Shown one piece after another: positions 1-11,196 of a DNA stretch of 55,899 bases; the first letter of the stretch is position 1; every line of letters starts with the position of its first letter. The stretch comes from Halomonas lysinitropha (GTDB lineage: Bacteria > Pseudomonadota > Gammaproteobacteria > Pseudomonadales > Halomonadaceae), in assembly GCF_902500215.1 (NCBI RefSeq), contig NZ_CABVOU010000024.1, forward strand, positions 1 to 55,899, read 5' to 3'. Below the pieces are notes generated by a model. The model had not been told where the DNA came from. It made no database searches and saw only the letters and a list, made by a program, of their open reading frames with translations. The position numbers and the translations under genes are program-made.

Positions 1-9
1 GGGTGGGCG

Positions 10-933
10 TCAGGCCACCGGGGTCAACCAGCTGGCATCGATGGCCTGCTTGCCGCGCACCACATCGAAATAGAGCGACTGGATCTTCTCGGTGACCGGG
101 CCACGGCGACCCTCGCCGATGATACGGCCGTCGAGTTCGCGGATCGGCAGCACCTCGGCGGCGGTGCCGGTGAAGAAGGCCTCGTCGGCGATGTAGATCT
201 CGTCGCGGGTGATCAACTTCTCGCGCAGCTCGAAGCCAAGGTGTTCAGCCATGTGCAGCACGGTGTTGCGGGTGATGCCGTTGAGGCAGGAGGTCAGCAT
301 CGGCGTGTAGATGATACCGTTCTTGACCATGAAGAGGTTTTCGCCGGAGCCCTCGGCAGCATAGCCCTGGGGGTCGAGCAGCAGCGCCTCGTCGTAGCCG
401 CCGCGCTGTGCCTCGGCCAGTGCCATCATCGAGTTGATGTACTGGCCGTTGGCCTTGGCACGGGTCATGGCGATATTGACATGGTGCCGAGTGAAGGAGG
501 AGGTCTGCACCTTGATGCCGAGCTCACGGGCCTCGGGCGACATGTAGGAGGGCCATTCCCAGGCGGCCACGATCGCGTGGGTCTTGAGGTTGTCGGCGCG
601 CAGGCCCATTCCTTCGCTGCCGAAAAACACCATGGGTCGCAGATAGGCCTCGTCGAGGCCGTTCTCGCGGACTGCGGCGCGGCAAGCCTCGTTGACCTGC
701 TCCTTGGTGAAGGGCATGTGCATGCCGAGAATCTTGGCCGAATCGAACAGGCGGTCGGTATGCTCCTTGAGCCGGAAGATGGCCGCGCCCTGATCGGTCG
801 CGTAGGCGCGCACACCCTCGAAGCAGCCCATGCCGTAGTGCAGGGTATGAGTCAGTACATGCACCTGGGCATCGCGCCAGGGAACCAGTTCGCCGTCGAA
901 CCAGATGAGACCGTCTCGGTCAGCCATCGACAT
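10..933 (-). CDS. ilvE: Branched-chain amino acid aminotransferase
   Basis: The 307-residue product is a fold-type IV PLP aminotransferase. It interconverts Leu, Ile and Val with their 2-oxo acids, using glutamate/2-oxoglutarate, in the cytosol. The N-terminal segment WFDGELVPWRDAQVHVLTHT is typical of IlvE, and the PLP lysine is Lys160 within RAKANGQYINS. The phosphate-binding part EGSGENLF follows at about residue 194. Length matches bacterial IlvE (about 305-310). The ATG at 933 has an AAAGGA-like site roughly 10 bases upstream. It lies 62 bases downstream of glnE on the same strand, so the two may be co-transcribed. Assignment is by family motifs; D-amino-acid aminotransferase or ADC lyase are the related alternatives but fit less well. 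Confidence 0.95.
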   Translation of the reverse strand: MSMADRDGLIWFDGELVPWRDAQVHVLTHTLHYGMGCFEGVRAYATDQGAAIFRLKEHTDRLFDSAKILGMHMPFTKEQVNEACRAAVRENGLDEAYLRPMVFFGSEGMGLRADNLKTHAIVAAWEWPSYMSPEARELGIKVQTSSFTRHHVNIAMTRAKANGQYINSMMALAEAQRGGYDEALLLDPQGYAAEGSGENLFMVKNGIIYTPMLTSCLNGITRNTVLHMAEHLGFELREKLITRDEIYIADEAFFTGTAAEVLPIRELDGRIIGEGRRGPVTEKIQSLYFDVVRGKQAIDASWLTPVA

Positions 934-995
934 AATCTACGTCCTTTCATCTTCTCAATCGTGAAAACGGGAGAACCGTGGGATCCAGCCCACGC

Positions 996-3989
996 TCAGT
1001 GATCTTCCGGTTCGAGCAGGCGTTGCCAGAGCTCGATGACGGCCTCGCGATGCGCCCGGAAGTCATCGTTGTGACCGCGCCCGGCTCCGCCGGTCAGGGC
1101 CGCCCGGTGGGCGGCGGTGCGACAGGCGAGATAGGCCTCGCGCAGGCGCTGGCAATCCCGGCTCGGCAGGCGCTCTGTCGCCTCGAGAGTCTCCAGAATA
1201 CGAATATTGTCGCTGTACGCCAATAGCTCGGGGGTCTCGTGCCCCATGGAAAGCACCGCGAACTGACAGAGGAACTCGATGTCGACCATCCCGCCAGGGT
1301 CATGCTTGAGGTCGAAATCATCGCTCTCGCCCTTGCTCCCCAGGTGATCGCGCATCTTGTGGCGCATCTTGACCACTTCCTTGCGCAGCGCCGCGAGGTC
1401 CCTCTGGCGACCGAGGATCTCGCCACGAATCGCGTCGAAGCGCTCGGCGAGGCGTGGATGGCCGGCCACCACCCTGGCCCTCACCAGAGCCTGGTGTTCC
1501 CAGGTCCAGGCCTGTTCGCGCTGGTAGTCGGCGAAGGCCGGGAGCGTCGAGACCAGTAGCCCCGAGTTGCCCGAGGGTCGCAGACGCATGTCTACCTCAT
1601 AGAGGGTACCCGCCGGCGTCACCGCGGTGAGCAGGTGGATGATGCGCTGGCCCAGCCGTGTGAAGAAGACCGCATTGTCGATGGGGCGCTTGCCGTCGGT
1701 GGTCCCCTGGCTGGCGCCGTCGTGGAGGAACACCAGGTCCAGGTCGGAACTGTAGCCCAGTTCGATGCCGCCCAACTTGCCGTAGCCGACCACCAGGAAC
1801 TCGGCCTCACTGCCACAGCGCCCCTCCTCGCGGCGTTCCGGAAAACCATGCTTGCGGGTCAGGTGCTTCCAGGCCATGACCAGCACCTCTTCAAGGACCA
1901 CTTCAGCGATGTAGGTGAGATAGTCGCTGACCTTCATCAGGTGACGGGTGCCGACGATGTCGGAGGCCGCCACGTGCAGCACCTGGGCATGCTTGAAGAC
2001 CCGCAAGGCTTCGAGCTGGGCCTCTTCATCATCTTCGGGAAGCCGACCCAGGGCCTGACGTAGCTCATCGGCCAAGCGCTCCTTGTCGGCCGGGGTATAG
2101 AGGGTGTCCGGGTTCAGCAACTCGTCGAGCAGGATGGGATGGCGGGCGAGCTGGGCGGCGATCCAGGGGCTGGCACTGCACAGCTTCATCAGATGGCCCA
2201 GAGCATCCGGGTTCTCACGCAGCAGTGCCAGGTAGGCGGTGCGCCGCAACACCGCCTCGATCAGCGGCAGCACGCGTTCCAGAGCGATGTCAGGAGTCTC
2301 GCTGGCGACCACGGCATCGAGCAGCAGCGGCATCAGGGCCTCGAGTCGTTCGAAGCCGATACGCTGCATGGCCTGCACCTGGCGGGACTGGCGCAACACT
2401 CGCAGCCGGCGCAGAGCGTCATCCGGCGCCGCCAGGCCGGCCTCCTCCACGAGCTCCCGGGCCTCATCCTCCTCCAGTTCGCCGCGCCACAGCGCGCGCC
2501 ACTCCTCCAGAGCGACAGCGCCGGAGGCCTGGTCGGCGACATCGTCCTCCTCGACCTCCTCCTCAGGCTCGGCGATCACCGCATCGAAGTGTCGACGCAC
2601 CCGCTCACGTACCTCGTCGAGCCGTGCCATCACCGCCGGCCAGTCCTCCATCTCGAGTGCCAGGGCCACCCGCTCGCGGTCGGTGTCATCCTCGGGCAGG
2701 GTCTGGGTCTGGCGATCCTCCAGTGCCTGCAGCACATGTTCCAGATCGCGCAGGAAAACGTAGTCGGGCATCAGCTCTTCGACCACCTCCTGGGGCAGCA
2801 GGCCAAGCTCGGGCAGGCGCTCCAGCGCGGTCTTCAGCGAGGTGACCTGCAGTTCGGTGTCACGGCCACCGCGGATCAGCTGGAAGGCCTGAACCACGAA
2901 CTCCACCTCGCGAATGCCCCCGGGACCCAGCTTGATGTTGCCCTGCATGCCCTTGCGCCGGACCTCGCGGTTGATCATCGACTTGAGCTCACGCAGCGAC
3001 TCGATGGCACCGAAATCCAGGTACTTGCGATAGACGAAGGGGCGCAGACTCGACAGCAGCTCGGCACCCGCGTCCCGGTCGCCGGCGACGGGTCTGGCCT
3101 TGAGCATGGCGTAACGCTCCCATTCACGACCCTGGTCCTGGTAGTAGCCGGCCAGCGAAGAGAAGTTACCCACCAGGGGGCCGCCATCGCCCAGCGGACG
3201 CAGGCGCATGTCGACACGGAAGGCGAAGCCATCGGCGGTCACTGCGTCCAGGGCGGTGATCAGCTTCTGACCGATCTTGGTGAAATACTCCTGGTGCTCC
3301 AGGGAATTGCGCCCGCCCTCGGTCTCCCCCTGCTCGGGAAAGCCGAAGATCAGGTCGATATCGGAGGAGAGGTTCAGTTCGCCGGCACCGAGCTTGCCCA
3401 TGCCCAGCACGACCAGCCGCTGCTCGCTGCCGTCGCGACGTAGGGCGGGGCGCCCCCAGCGCGGGGCAAAATGGGCCTCCAGCCACGCCAGGGGCCCCTC
3501 CAGACAGGTCTCGGCGAGCCGCGACACGGCGCCGCTGGTCTGCCACATGTCGATGCCCGGGGGACGGGTCAAGTCACGCCAGACGATGCCCAGCATCCGC
3601 GCGCGACGAAAGCGACGGATAGCGCCATGCAGGGTCTCTTCATCCTCGGCCGCCTCCAGCCGCTCGTCGAGCCAGTCGCGTAAGATCTCTTCTGAGGGCG
3701 TCGCATCCAGCTCGCCACTGGCATCCAGGTGCAACAGCCATTCCGGATAGCGCATCAGGGTCTCGGCGGCAAAGGTCGAGACGGCCAGCACCTTGGCCAG
3801 CTGACGGCGCCGCTCGTCCGAGAGCGCCAGCCAGTCCTCCAGGGGGGAGTCGTTGCCGTTCATGTCGGCCAGATTGTCGGCCTGCTCCAGCGAGCTCGCC
3901 AGCCGATCATGGGCGTGTGCCAGGGGAGCCTCCAGGGGCTCGGGAATGTCATCCAGCGGCAGGAAGTCATCGGGCAGGGCCATGGGCAT
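996..3989 (-). CDS. glnE: Bifunctional glutamine synthetase adenylyltransferase/deadenylase
   Basis: The 997-residue GlnE adenylylates glutamine synthetase when nitrogen is plentiful and removes the AMP when it is scarce, under PII control. Two nucleotidyltransferase domains are visible. The N-terminal one has GMGKLGAGELNLSSDIDLIF (about residue 195; de-adenylylation in the known family). The C-terminal one has GYGKLGGIELGYSSDLDLVF (about residue 730; adenylylation). Both keep the SSD-x-D metal-binding pair. Length is close to the family norm (about 950). Residues around 470-490 form a very acidic linker rich in Glu and Asp, consistent with a halophilic host. It starts with ATG at 3989. Confidence 0.96.
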   Translation of the reverse strand: MPMALPDDFLPLDDIPEPLEAPLAHAHDRLASSLEQADNLADMNGNDSPLEDWLALSDERRRQLAKVLAVSTFAAETLMRYPEWLLHLDASGELDATPSEEILRDWLDERLEAAEDEETLHGAIRRFRRARMLGIVWRDLTRPPGIDMWQTSGAVSRLAETCLEGPLAWLEAHFAPRWGRPALRRDGSEQRLVVLGMGKLGAGELNLSSDIDLIFGFPEQGETEGGRNSLEHQEYFTKIGQKLITALDAVTADGFAFRVDMRLRPLGDGGPLVGNFSSLAGYYQDQGREWERYAMLKARPVAGDRDAGAELLSSLRPFVYRKYLDFGAIESLRELKSMINREVRRKGMQGNIKLGPGGIREVEFVVQAFQLIRGGRDTELQVTSLKTALERLPELGLLPQEVVEELMPDYVFLRDLEHVLQALEDRQTQTLPEDDTDRERVALALEMEDWPAVMARLDEVRERVRRHFDAVIAEPEEEVEEDDVADQASGAVALEEWRALWRGELEEDEARELVEEAGLAAPDDALRRLRVLRQSRQVQAMQRIGFERLEALMPLLLDAVVASETPDIALERVLPLIEAVLRRTAYLALLRENPDALGHLMKLCSASPWIAAQLARHPILLDELLNPDTLYTPADKERLADELRQALGRLPEDDEEAQLEALRVFKHAQVLHVAASDIVGTRHLMKVSDYLTYIAEVVLEEVLVMAWKHLTRKHGFPERREEGRCGSEAEFLVVGYGKLGGIELGYSSDLDLVFLHDGASQGTTDGKRPIDNAVFFTRLGQRIIHLLTAVTPAGTLYEVDMRLRPSGNSGLLVSTLPAFADYQREQAWTWEHQALVRARVVAGHPRLAERFDAIRGEILGRQRDLAALRKEVVKMRHKMRDHLGSKGESDDFDLKHDPGGMVDIEFLCQFAVLSMGHETPELLAYSDNIRILETLEATERLPSRDCQRLREAYLACRTAAHRAALTGGAGRGHNDDFRAHREAVIELWQRLLEPEDH

Positions 3990-4050
3990 CTCGTATCCGG
4001 TTCTCGAATGCCTCCAGCATAGCGAAGCCTGCCCCGCCCCATAACCCGGG

Positions 4051-4422
4051 CTAGGACAGGAATTTCTGCCAGACCAATAACCCCCAGGTCAGGCCGGCGA
4101 AGAACAGCGAGAGCATCACGGCCGCCGACCCGATGTCCTTGGCGCGTCCCGAGAGCTCGTGACGTTCGGTGCCGATGCGGTCCACCACATTCTCGATGGC
4201 ACTGTTGAGCAGCTCCACGATCAACACCAGCAGGCAGCTGCCTGCCAGCAGGATCCACTCCACCGGCCCCTGGCCAACCCACCAGGCCAGTGGCAGCAGG
4301 ACCACACAGACCCCGAGCTCCTGGCGGAAGGCCGCTTCGTTGCGAAAGGCCGCCCTGAGCCCCTTGAGGGAGTAGCGAGTGGAGTGCACCAGGTGCTGCC
4401 AGCCGGTGTGTCCTGGCTTCAT
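4051..4422 (-). CDS. dgkA: Diacylglycerol kinase
   Basis: This 123-residue inner-membrane enzyme phosphorylates diacylglycerol to phosphatidic acid, recycling lipid left from periplasmic glucan or LPS modification. It has the DgkA layout: an amphipathic N-terminus (RAAFRNEAAFRQE), three membrane segments, and the signature VELLNSAIENVVDRIG, which carries the catalytic Glu and the metal ligands. AKDIGSAAVML follows. Length matches E. coli DgkA (122). It lies 18 bases after dacB on the same strand, so co-transcription is likely. Confidence 0.96.
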   Translation of the reverse strand: MKPGHTGWQHLVHSTRYSLKGLRAAFRNEAAFRQELGVCVVLLPLAWWVGQGPVEWILLAGSCLLVLIVELLNSAIENVVDRIGTERHELSGRAKDIGSAAVMLSLFFAGLTWGLLVWQKFLS

Positions 4423-4440
4423 GTCGTAAGGTCCATGGTA

Positions 4441-5874
4441 TCAGTGGGCATCGATCATCGCCTCGAGGTCGGCGGCCAGCGGGTCGAGGACCTGCTGCCA
4501 GTTGAGCCAGGGAGTGTTGGAGGTACCGTTGACGAGCGCCGCGAACACACCCCACTGCCCGCTGCGGGTACGAAAGTAGCCACCCACGGAACGCACCGCC
4601 ACCGGCTGGTTGAGGGTGCCGGTCTTGAGCATGACATGCTGCTGGAAAGTCGCCGAACCACGCCGCAGGAAACGCATCACGCCGTTGGCGGGCGACTGCA
4701 GGGACGCGACGAAGCTGGGAAAGAGCGCCGGACGGCGGTACATGCTCTCCAGCAGGGCGGTGATGCCTGCCGCCGAGGTGCGATTCTCCGGGGTCAGGCC
4801 GCTACCGCTGCGCAGTGTCACGGGGCCGTGTTCCGGAATGCCGGCCACGAAGGCCTCCAACGCCCCCCCGGCCTGGACAAGGCCGGCTTGAGGAAGCTCC
4901 ACCAGATTCAGCGCCAGCTGGTCGGCCATGAAGTTGTTGGAGTGATTGAGAGTCCGCAGCAGCAGTTCCTGCAGGGGCTCGCTCTCCACGTAGGCCAGGG
5001 TTCGGGCCTCGGCCGGCGGCTGGGAGGCAGCCACGCCGATACCGTCACGCACGCCGATGCCGGCCTGTTCCAGCATCGCCTTCAGGGTGGCGGCACTCTG
5101 GCGCGCCGGGTCGGAACTGGCCCGATAGATGGAGCGCGGTCGGGCATTGGTGGAGATCTGCCCGCTCACCACCATGACATCCCCGCTGTCGCGCAGCACG
5201 CGCTCGGCATTGAGCCGGGTGCCGCTGTCGTCGGGCTTGGTCTCGACCCGGTTGTCGATCCCCACGATCGGCACCTGGCTGTCGCAGTTGGTGATGCGGG
5301 CGGGCTCGCCGGCCACGGCGGCAGGGGCCACGCTGACGCACCAGCTGCCGTGGTTCACCCCCGCCGAGGAGAGCAGTGCACTGTAGGCATTGGCCACCCG
5401 GGAGTGGGCCTGACAGCGGTCGGTGGTGATGCACTCCACCGGGCCATAGCGCCACTGGCTGACCATCAGGCGTCCCTCGACCCGGCGCACGCCGGCCTGG
5501 TGCAGCCGCTGCGTGAGCCGCCACAGGTCCTCGCTGGTCAGCATCGGGTCGCCTCCGCCGTCGAGCACCAGGTCGCCGTGAAGCGCCCCGTCCGCATCGG
5601 GCTCGGCCAGACTCACCAAGCGGGTGGTGAACCTGTACTGAGGTCCCCAACGTTCCAGCGCCGCCGCCGCCACGTAGATCTTGGACACCGAGGCCGGCGA
5701 CAGCTGCCGCTCGGGCTCGATGGTGCCCAGTGTCTCGCCGCTACTCAGCAGACGCGCCTCGGCACCAATCAGGAAGCCCTTACCGGCCAGCTCGGCCAGG
5801 CGTGTGAAGCCGCTCGCCTGGGCAAACAGGGGCAACAGCATCAGCAGGACACAGAGCAGCGGACGGGGGTGCAT
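4441..5874 (-). CDS. dacB: D-alanyl-D-alanine carboxypeptidase/endopeptidase (PBP4 type)
   Basis: The 477-residue product is a class C low-molecular-weight penicillin-binding protein (peptidase family S13) that trims and cleaves peptidoglycan cross-links in the periplasm. The three active-site motifs are present: SVSK (SxxK, about residue 60, in SPASVSKIY), SNN (SxN, in NHSNNFMAD) and KTG (in MLKTGTLNQP). A signal peptide covers roughly residues 1-20 (hydrophobic run LLCVLLMLLPLFAQAS). I chose the ATG at 5874 because GGAGG lies about 7 bases upstream. An in-frame ATG at 5901 would extend the protein by nine residues but has no good ribosome site. Confidence 0.94.
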   Translation of the reverse strand: MHPRPLLCVLLMLLPLFAQASGFTRLAELAGKGFLIGAEARLLSSGETLGTIEPERQLSPASVSKIYVAAAALERWGPQYRFTTRLVSLAEPDADGALHGDLVLDGGGDPMLTSEDLWRLTQRLHQAGVRRVEGRLMVSQWRYGPVECITTDRCQAHSRVANAYSALLSSAGVNHGSWCVSVAPAAVAGEPARITNCDSQVPIVGIDNRVETKPDDSGTRLNAERVLRDSGDVMVVSGQISTNARPRSIYRASSDPARQSAATLKAMLEQAGIGVRDGIGVAASQPPAEARTLAYVESEPLQELLLRTLNHSNNFMADQLALNLVELPQAGLVQAGGALEAFVAGIPEHGPVTLRSGSGLTPENRTSAAGITALLESMYRRPALFPSFVASLQSPANGVMRFLRRGSATFQQHVMLKTGTLNQPVAVRSVGGYFRTRSGQWGVFAALVNGTSNTPWLNWQQVLDPLAADLEAMIDAH

Positions 5875-5906
5875 GACACCTCCAGGAAGCATAAAAGGCA
5901 CTCAGC

Positions 5907-6236
5907 TTAATGGGACGAAACGGAAGAGAACACCTGGATTACCACCACGCCACCAACGATCATGGCCAGGCCCAGCAGTGCCGGGAAATCCGGCTTCTCG
6001 CCATAGACCAGGATGCCGACCAGGGTCACCAGCACGATGCCGAGCCCCGCCCAGAAGGCATAGGCGATGCCCACCGGCATGCTTCGCAGCACCAGGGCGA
6101 GCAGATAGAAGGCCAGACCATAGCCGACCACCACCGTGACGCTTGGCCACAGCCGGGTGAAACCCATCGAGGCCTTCAGGGCACTGGTAGCGATCACTTC
6201 GGCGACGATGGCCAGGGCCAGGAACAGGTACACCAT
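5907..6236 (-). CDS. Small multidrug resistance (SMR) transporter, EmrE-like
   Basis: The 109-residue protein has four predicted membrane helices and works in the family as an antiparallel dimer that exchanges protons for cationic drugs. The essential membrane glutamate is present near residue 13 (AIVAEVIATSALK). GFTRLWPSV and IAYAFWAGLGIVL match the Qac/EmrE subgroup rather than the guanidinium exporters (Gdx/SugE). Its start codon overlaps the stop of the upstream methyltransferase gene by one base (TAATG), so translation is probably coupled. A substrate such as a compatible solute or quaternary amine is possible in a halophile but is only inference. Confidence 0.9.
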   Translation of the reverse strand: MVYLFLALAIVAEVIATSALKASMGFTRLWPSVTVVVGYGLAFYLLALVLRSMPVGIAYAFWAGLGIVLVTLVGILVYGEKPDFPALLGLAMIVGGVVVIQVFSSVSSH

Positions 6237-6988
6237 TACGTGTCCTCCCCTGCGACAGGCAGGCTGTCGCCGGGCACCATTCCGGGGTCGTGGGGGAGCT
6301 CTACCACCAGCCGCCAGAGCGCCTGACCGCTGGCATGGTACTTCTGTTCGAAGGGCGTCAGGCAGGCCTCATCCGGCACGAAGGGCTCCGCCGCGGCCGC
6401 CATGCCAGTGGCCTGGGTCACCGCCAGGGCGAACTCCTCTACATAGAGCCGCCAGTTGGAACGCAGCTCCAGCCGGCCGCCCAGCGCCAGGATCACCGGC
6501 AACACAGGATGACCCTGCCAGCGCATCTTCAGATGGGTGGCCTTGGGGTAGGGGTTGGGATAGAGCAGGTAGTGACGCACCGGCCGCCAGCCCTCGGCCA
6601 GAGCCAGGCGCCAGAAGTCCACCAGGTCGGCACGCACCAGCAAGGCATTGTCCGGCAGCGGGCCATGGTCGCGGGACAGGCGGTCGGCGCTGCGATCGAC
6701 GCCGATCACTGCGGCGGCCGGGGCCTGTTCGGCCAGGCGGCGCGTCGAGAGCCCCACGCCGCAGCCCGCATCCAGGATCAACGGTGCCCCGCCACGATGC
6801 TCGAGCCAGTCCCGCGTCCGGGCAAAGGCCTCGCGGGTGTGCTCCGCGACCGGCTTGCGCAGGGGGTGCGCCAGAGCCCGCACCACGCGTCGGGCGAGGT
6901 CCTCGTGGGGGCCAGTCTGGCGGCTGACGATGGAACGCGAACAGGCAGTCATGACAGCGGGCTCAGCGGAAACGGAAAGGGCAATCAT
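6236..6988 (-). CDS. TrmB-like SAM-dependent methyltransferase
   Basis: The 250-residue product is a class I methyltransferase related to tRNA (guanine-N7) methyltransferase TrmB. The SAM-binding GxGxG-like motif is DAGCGVGLSTRRLAEQAP (about residues 85-102), followed by IGVDRSADRL. The TrmB-like region is YLLYPNPYPKATHLKMRW. Canonical TrmB has DPWPKKRHHKRR at that position, so the substrate-facing residues differ. The first ATG with reasonable context is at 6988; an internal ATG at 6952 is an alternative. Its stop overlaps the SMR pump start. It could be a second, divergent TrmB paralogue or a methyltransferase with another target. Confidence 0.7.
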   Translation of the reverse strand: MIALSVSAEPAVMTACSRSIVSRQTGPHEDLARRVVRALAHPLRKPVAEHTREAFARTRDWLEHRGGAPLILDAGCGVGLSTRRLAEQAPAAAVIGVDRSADRLSRDHGPLPDNALLVRADLVDFWRLALAEGWRPVRHYLLYPNPYPKATHLKMRWQGHPVLPVILALGGRLELRSNWRLYVEEFALAVTQATGMAAAAEPFVPDEACLTPFEQKYHASGQALWRLVVELPHDPGMVPGDSLPVAGEDT

Positions 6989-7023
6989 TCTACCAGCCTC
7001 ACGCCCCCTGCGCAGGGGGCCGC

Positions 7024-7053
7024 ATGACGTCGCCACGGGCCGGGTGCTATGAT
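7024..7053 (+). promoter_or_regulatory. Predicted sigma-70 promoter for fabY
   Basis: A -35 like ATGACG (7024-7029) is separated by 18 bases from TATGAT (7048-7053). TG at 7045-7046 gives an extended -10 (TGCTATGAT). It lies about 64 bases upstream of the fabY TTG start, in the gap between the divergent methyltransferase and fabY genes. Confidence 0.5.
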
Positions 7054-7116
7054 CCATGGCCAGACAGCCACTAAGCAATTCAGCCCCGATATCAACCGCA
7101 CAACGAGGAACCCGGC

Positions 7117-9512
<2,396 letters not shown>

Positions 9513-9531
9513 CCAGGAAACTCGGGATTAG

Positions 9532-9828
<297 letters not shown>

Positions 9829-9850
9829 CCGGTTCGACGCCGGCACGGCC

Positions 9851-9883
9851 AACGGCGCCCCGCTCAATGAGCGGGGCGCCGTT
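9851..9883 (+). terminator. Stem-loop terminator after ferredoxin gene
   Basis: A perfect 14-bp inverted repeat (9851-9864 with 9870-9883) encloses a 5-base loop. The following sequence (GTCTGAT) is poor in T, so it may rely on stem strength. Confidence 0.6.
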
Positions 9884-9955
9884 GTCTGATACCACGCCTG
9901 AACGGCGCGGACATCTGATCGAGGGAATGGCCGTCGCCAATAGCCGGCTTTTGCC

Positions 9956-10270
9956 CTACATCTCGTCAGCGCGACGGCTCACCGTGCACCCCAAGCAGCG
10001 GCGGAAAGCCGCTTCGGCAGGAGTCTTGATCAGGGTCTCCGCCGCCCCGTCCACGTTGCCCCCCAGGGCAGTGAACGGCAGCGACACCAGGAAGATCGCC
10101 GTGCCACCCACCGTAGCTGCCGCCAGTAGCGGGCGAGCGATCACGGCATCGGCAATCATCGCACCGCCGCTGGGCTGGGCTTCCATGCGTTCTCCCTGAG
10201 CCACCGCCGGAGAAGCCACCAGCAGCGCCACCAGCACCAGTGCGAAGAAGAATAAGCTGCGCTTGTCCAT
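9956..10270 (-). CDS. Small membrane/secreted protein of unknown function
   Basis: I do not recognise a named family. The product has 104 residues, beginning MDKRSLFFFALVLVALLVAS with a signal-peptide-like segment and a possible cleavage after AVAQ (about residue 25). A second hydrophobic stretch (LLAAATVGGTAIFLVSLPF) follows near residues 50-70. The tail holds FRRCLGCTVSRR with a CxxC pair, and it ends RADEM. The ATG at 10270 has GGGGAG eight bases upstream; a GTG three codons earlier touches that site and is unlikely. It is transcribed away from the outer-membrane protein gene at 10480. The CxxC could bind metal or form a disulfide; this is speculation. Confidence 0.6.
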   Translation of the reverse strand: MDKRSLFFFALVLVALLVASPAVAQGERMEAQPSGGAMIADAVIARPLLAAATVGGTAIFLVSLPFTALGGNVDGAAETLIKTPAEAAFRRCLGCTVSRRADEM

Positions 10271-10479
10271 CGGTTTCACTCCCCTTGCTCCCTGCCATTT
10301 GTAATGCGGTTAGCGTAACTCGGGGCTCATCTTCGGCGAATCGAGTATGGCGCTAATCATCATGAAGCTCTAGAATCTTGAGATTACATCCTTTCACAGG
10401 ATCTTACATCAGGGTAGCCGGCATTCGCCGCATGCCCAACTGCAGGCACTGCCTGTCCCAGCATGCAAAGGAGCGCATG

Positions 10480-11094
10480 ATGAAACGCCTGATCGCCACC
10501 GCCGCCCTGGCCACCCTGGTCGCTTCCCCCGCCTTCGCCCAGAGCTACCAGTACAACCCCGCCGAGGGGCCCTATCTGGGTGCCGGTCTGGGGTATTCGC
10601 AGTTGGATAACGATACTCTCGATTTGCTGGGTGACCTTGGTGCCAGCACCGATGACAGCGATACGGCGTACAAGCTGTTTGCCGGCTATCAGTTCAATCC
10701 CAATTTCGCCGTCGAAGCAAGCTATCTGGACTTTGGAGATTACGAAGCAAATGGCATCGTCAATGGTGACCCGGCTGATGCCAATCTGAATGTGGAAGGT
10801 TTCGGCTTCGCACTGGTAGGCAAGCTTCCAATCCAGAATGGGTTCAGTGTCCACGGCAAGTTGGGCATGGTCGCTTGGGACGGCGAAATCAGTGCCAACT
10901 TCACCGATAACGCCAATGATCGCTGGAACATCTCCGCCAGTGAAGATGGCACCGATCCCTTCTACGGTATTGGCGCCGAGTATGAGATCAATCAGCTCAT
11001 GATGCGCGCCGAGTACGAGCGCTACGACATCAGCGAAAGCGGGGAGGATTTCGAGATCGACCTCTTTTCCGCCAGCCTGGGCTACCGCTTCTAA
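10480..11094 (+). CDS. OmpA-like outer-membrane beta-barrel protein
   Basis: The 204-residue protein has a signal peptide of about 21 residues (LIATAALATLVASPAFAQ). It then shows alternating strands, such as YLGAGLGYSQL, KLFAGYQFNPNFAVEASYLDF and MMRAEYERYDI. It ends in SASLGYRF with the C-terminal Phe used for BAM insertion. Size fits an eight-stranded porin-family barrel without a peptidoglycan-binding OmpA domain. It is strongly acidic, as expected for a halophile. ATG 10480 follows AAAGGAG at a good distance; ATG 10477 is too close to it. The coding sequence looks less GC-rich than its neighbours. Confidence 0.82.
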   Translation: MKRLIATAALATLVASPAFAQSYQYNPAEGPYLGAGLGYSQLDNDTLDLLGDLGASTDDSDTAYKLFAGYQFNPNFAVEASYLDFGDYEANGIVNGDPADANLNVEGFGFALVGKLPIQNGFSVHGKLGMVAWDGEISANFTDNANDRWNISASEDGTDPFYGIGAEYEINQLMMRAEYERYDISESGEDFEIDLFSASLGYRF

Positions 11095-11114
11095 AGTCTG
11101 ACGCTCGCCCCTCG

Positions 11115-11140
11115 ACGGCCCCGCCAATAGGCGGGGCCGT
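11115..11140 (+). terminator. Stem-loop terminator after OmpA-like gene
   Basis: An 11-bp perfect stem (11115-11125 with 11130-11140) and a 4-base AATA loop lie 21 bases after the stop codon. Only a weak T tract follows. Confidence 0.6.
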
Positions 11141-11196
11141 TGCGTTCCGGGGCGGAAGACGCCACCCTGCCCCGTTTCACCGCCAAGGGACCCGCC

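Noticed and set aside
2139..3443. Long open frame of 434 codons opposite glnE (and similar long frames opposite dacB, radA, polA, pepD and tmcA)
   Set aside because: High-GC coding regions leave few stop codons on the other strand. The translations are low-complexity and unlike any family, and the sense genes have clear motifs.
10374..10385. Palindrome AATCT-TG-AGATT upstream of the OmpA-like gene
   Set aside because: Only five-base arms in an AT-rich patch, no paired promoter elements and no repeat elsewhere in the window; could be chance.
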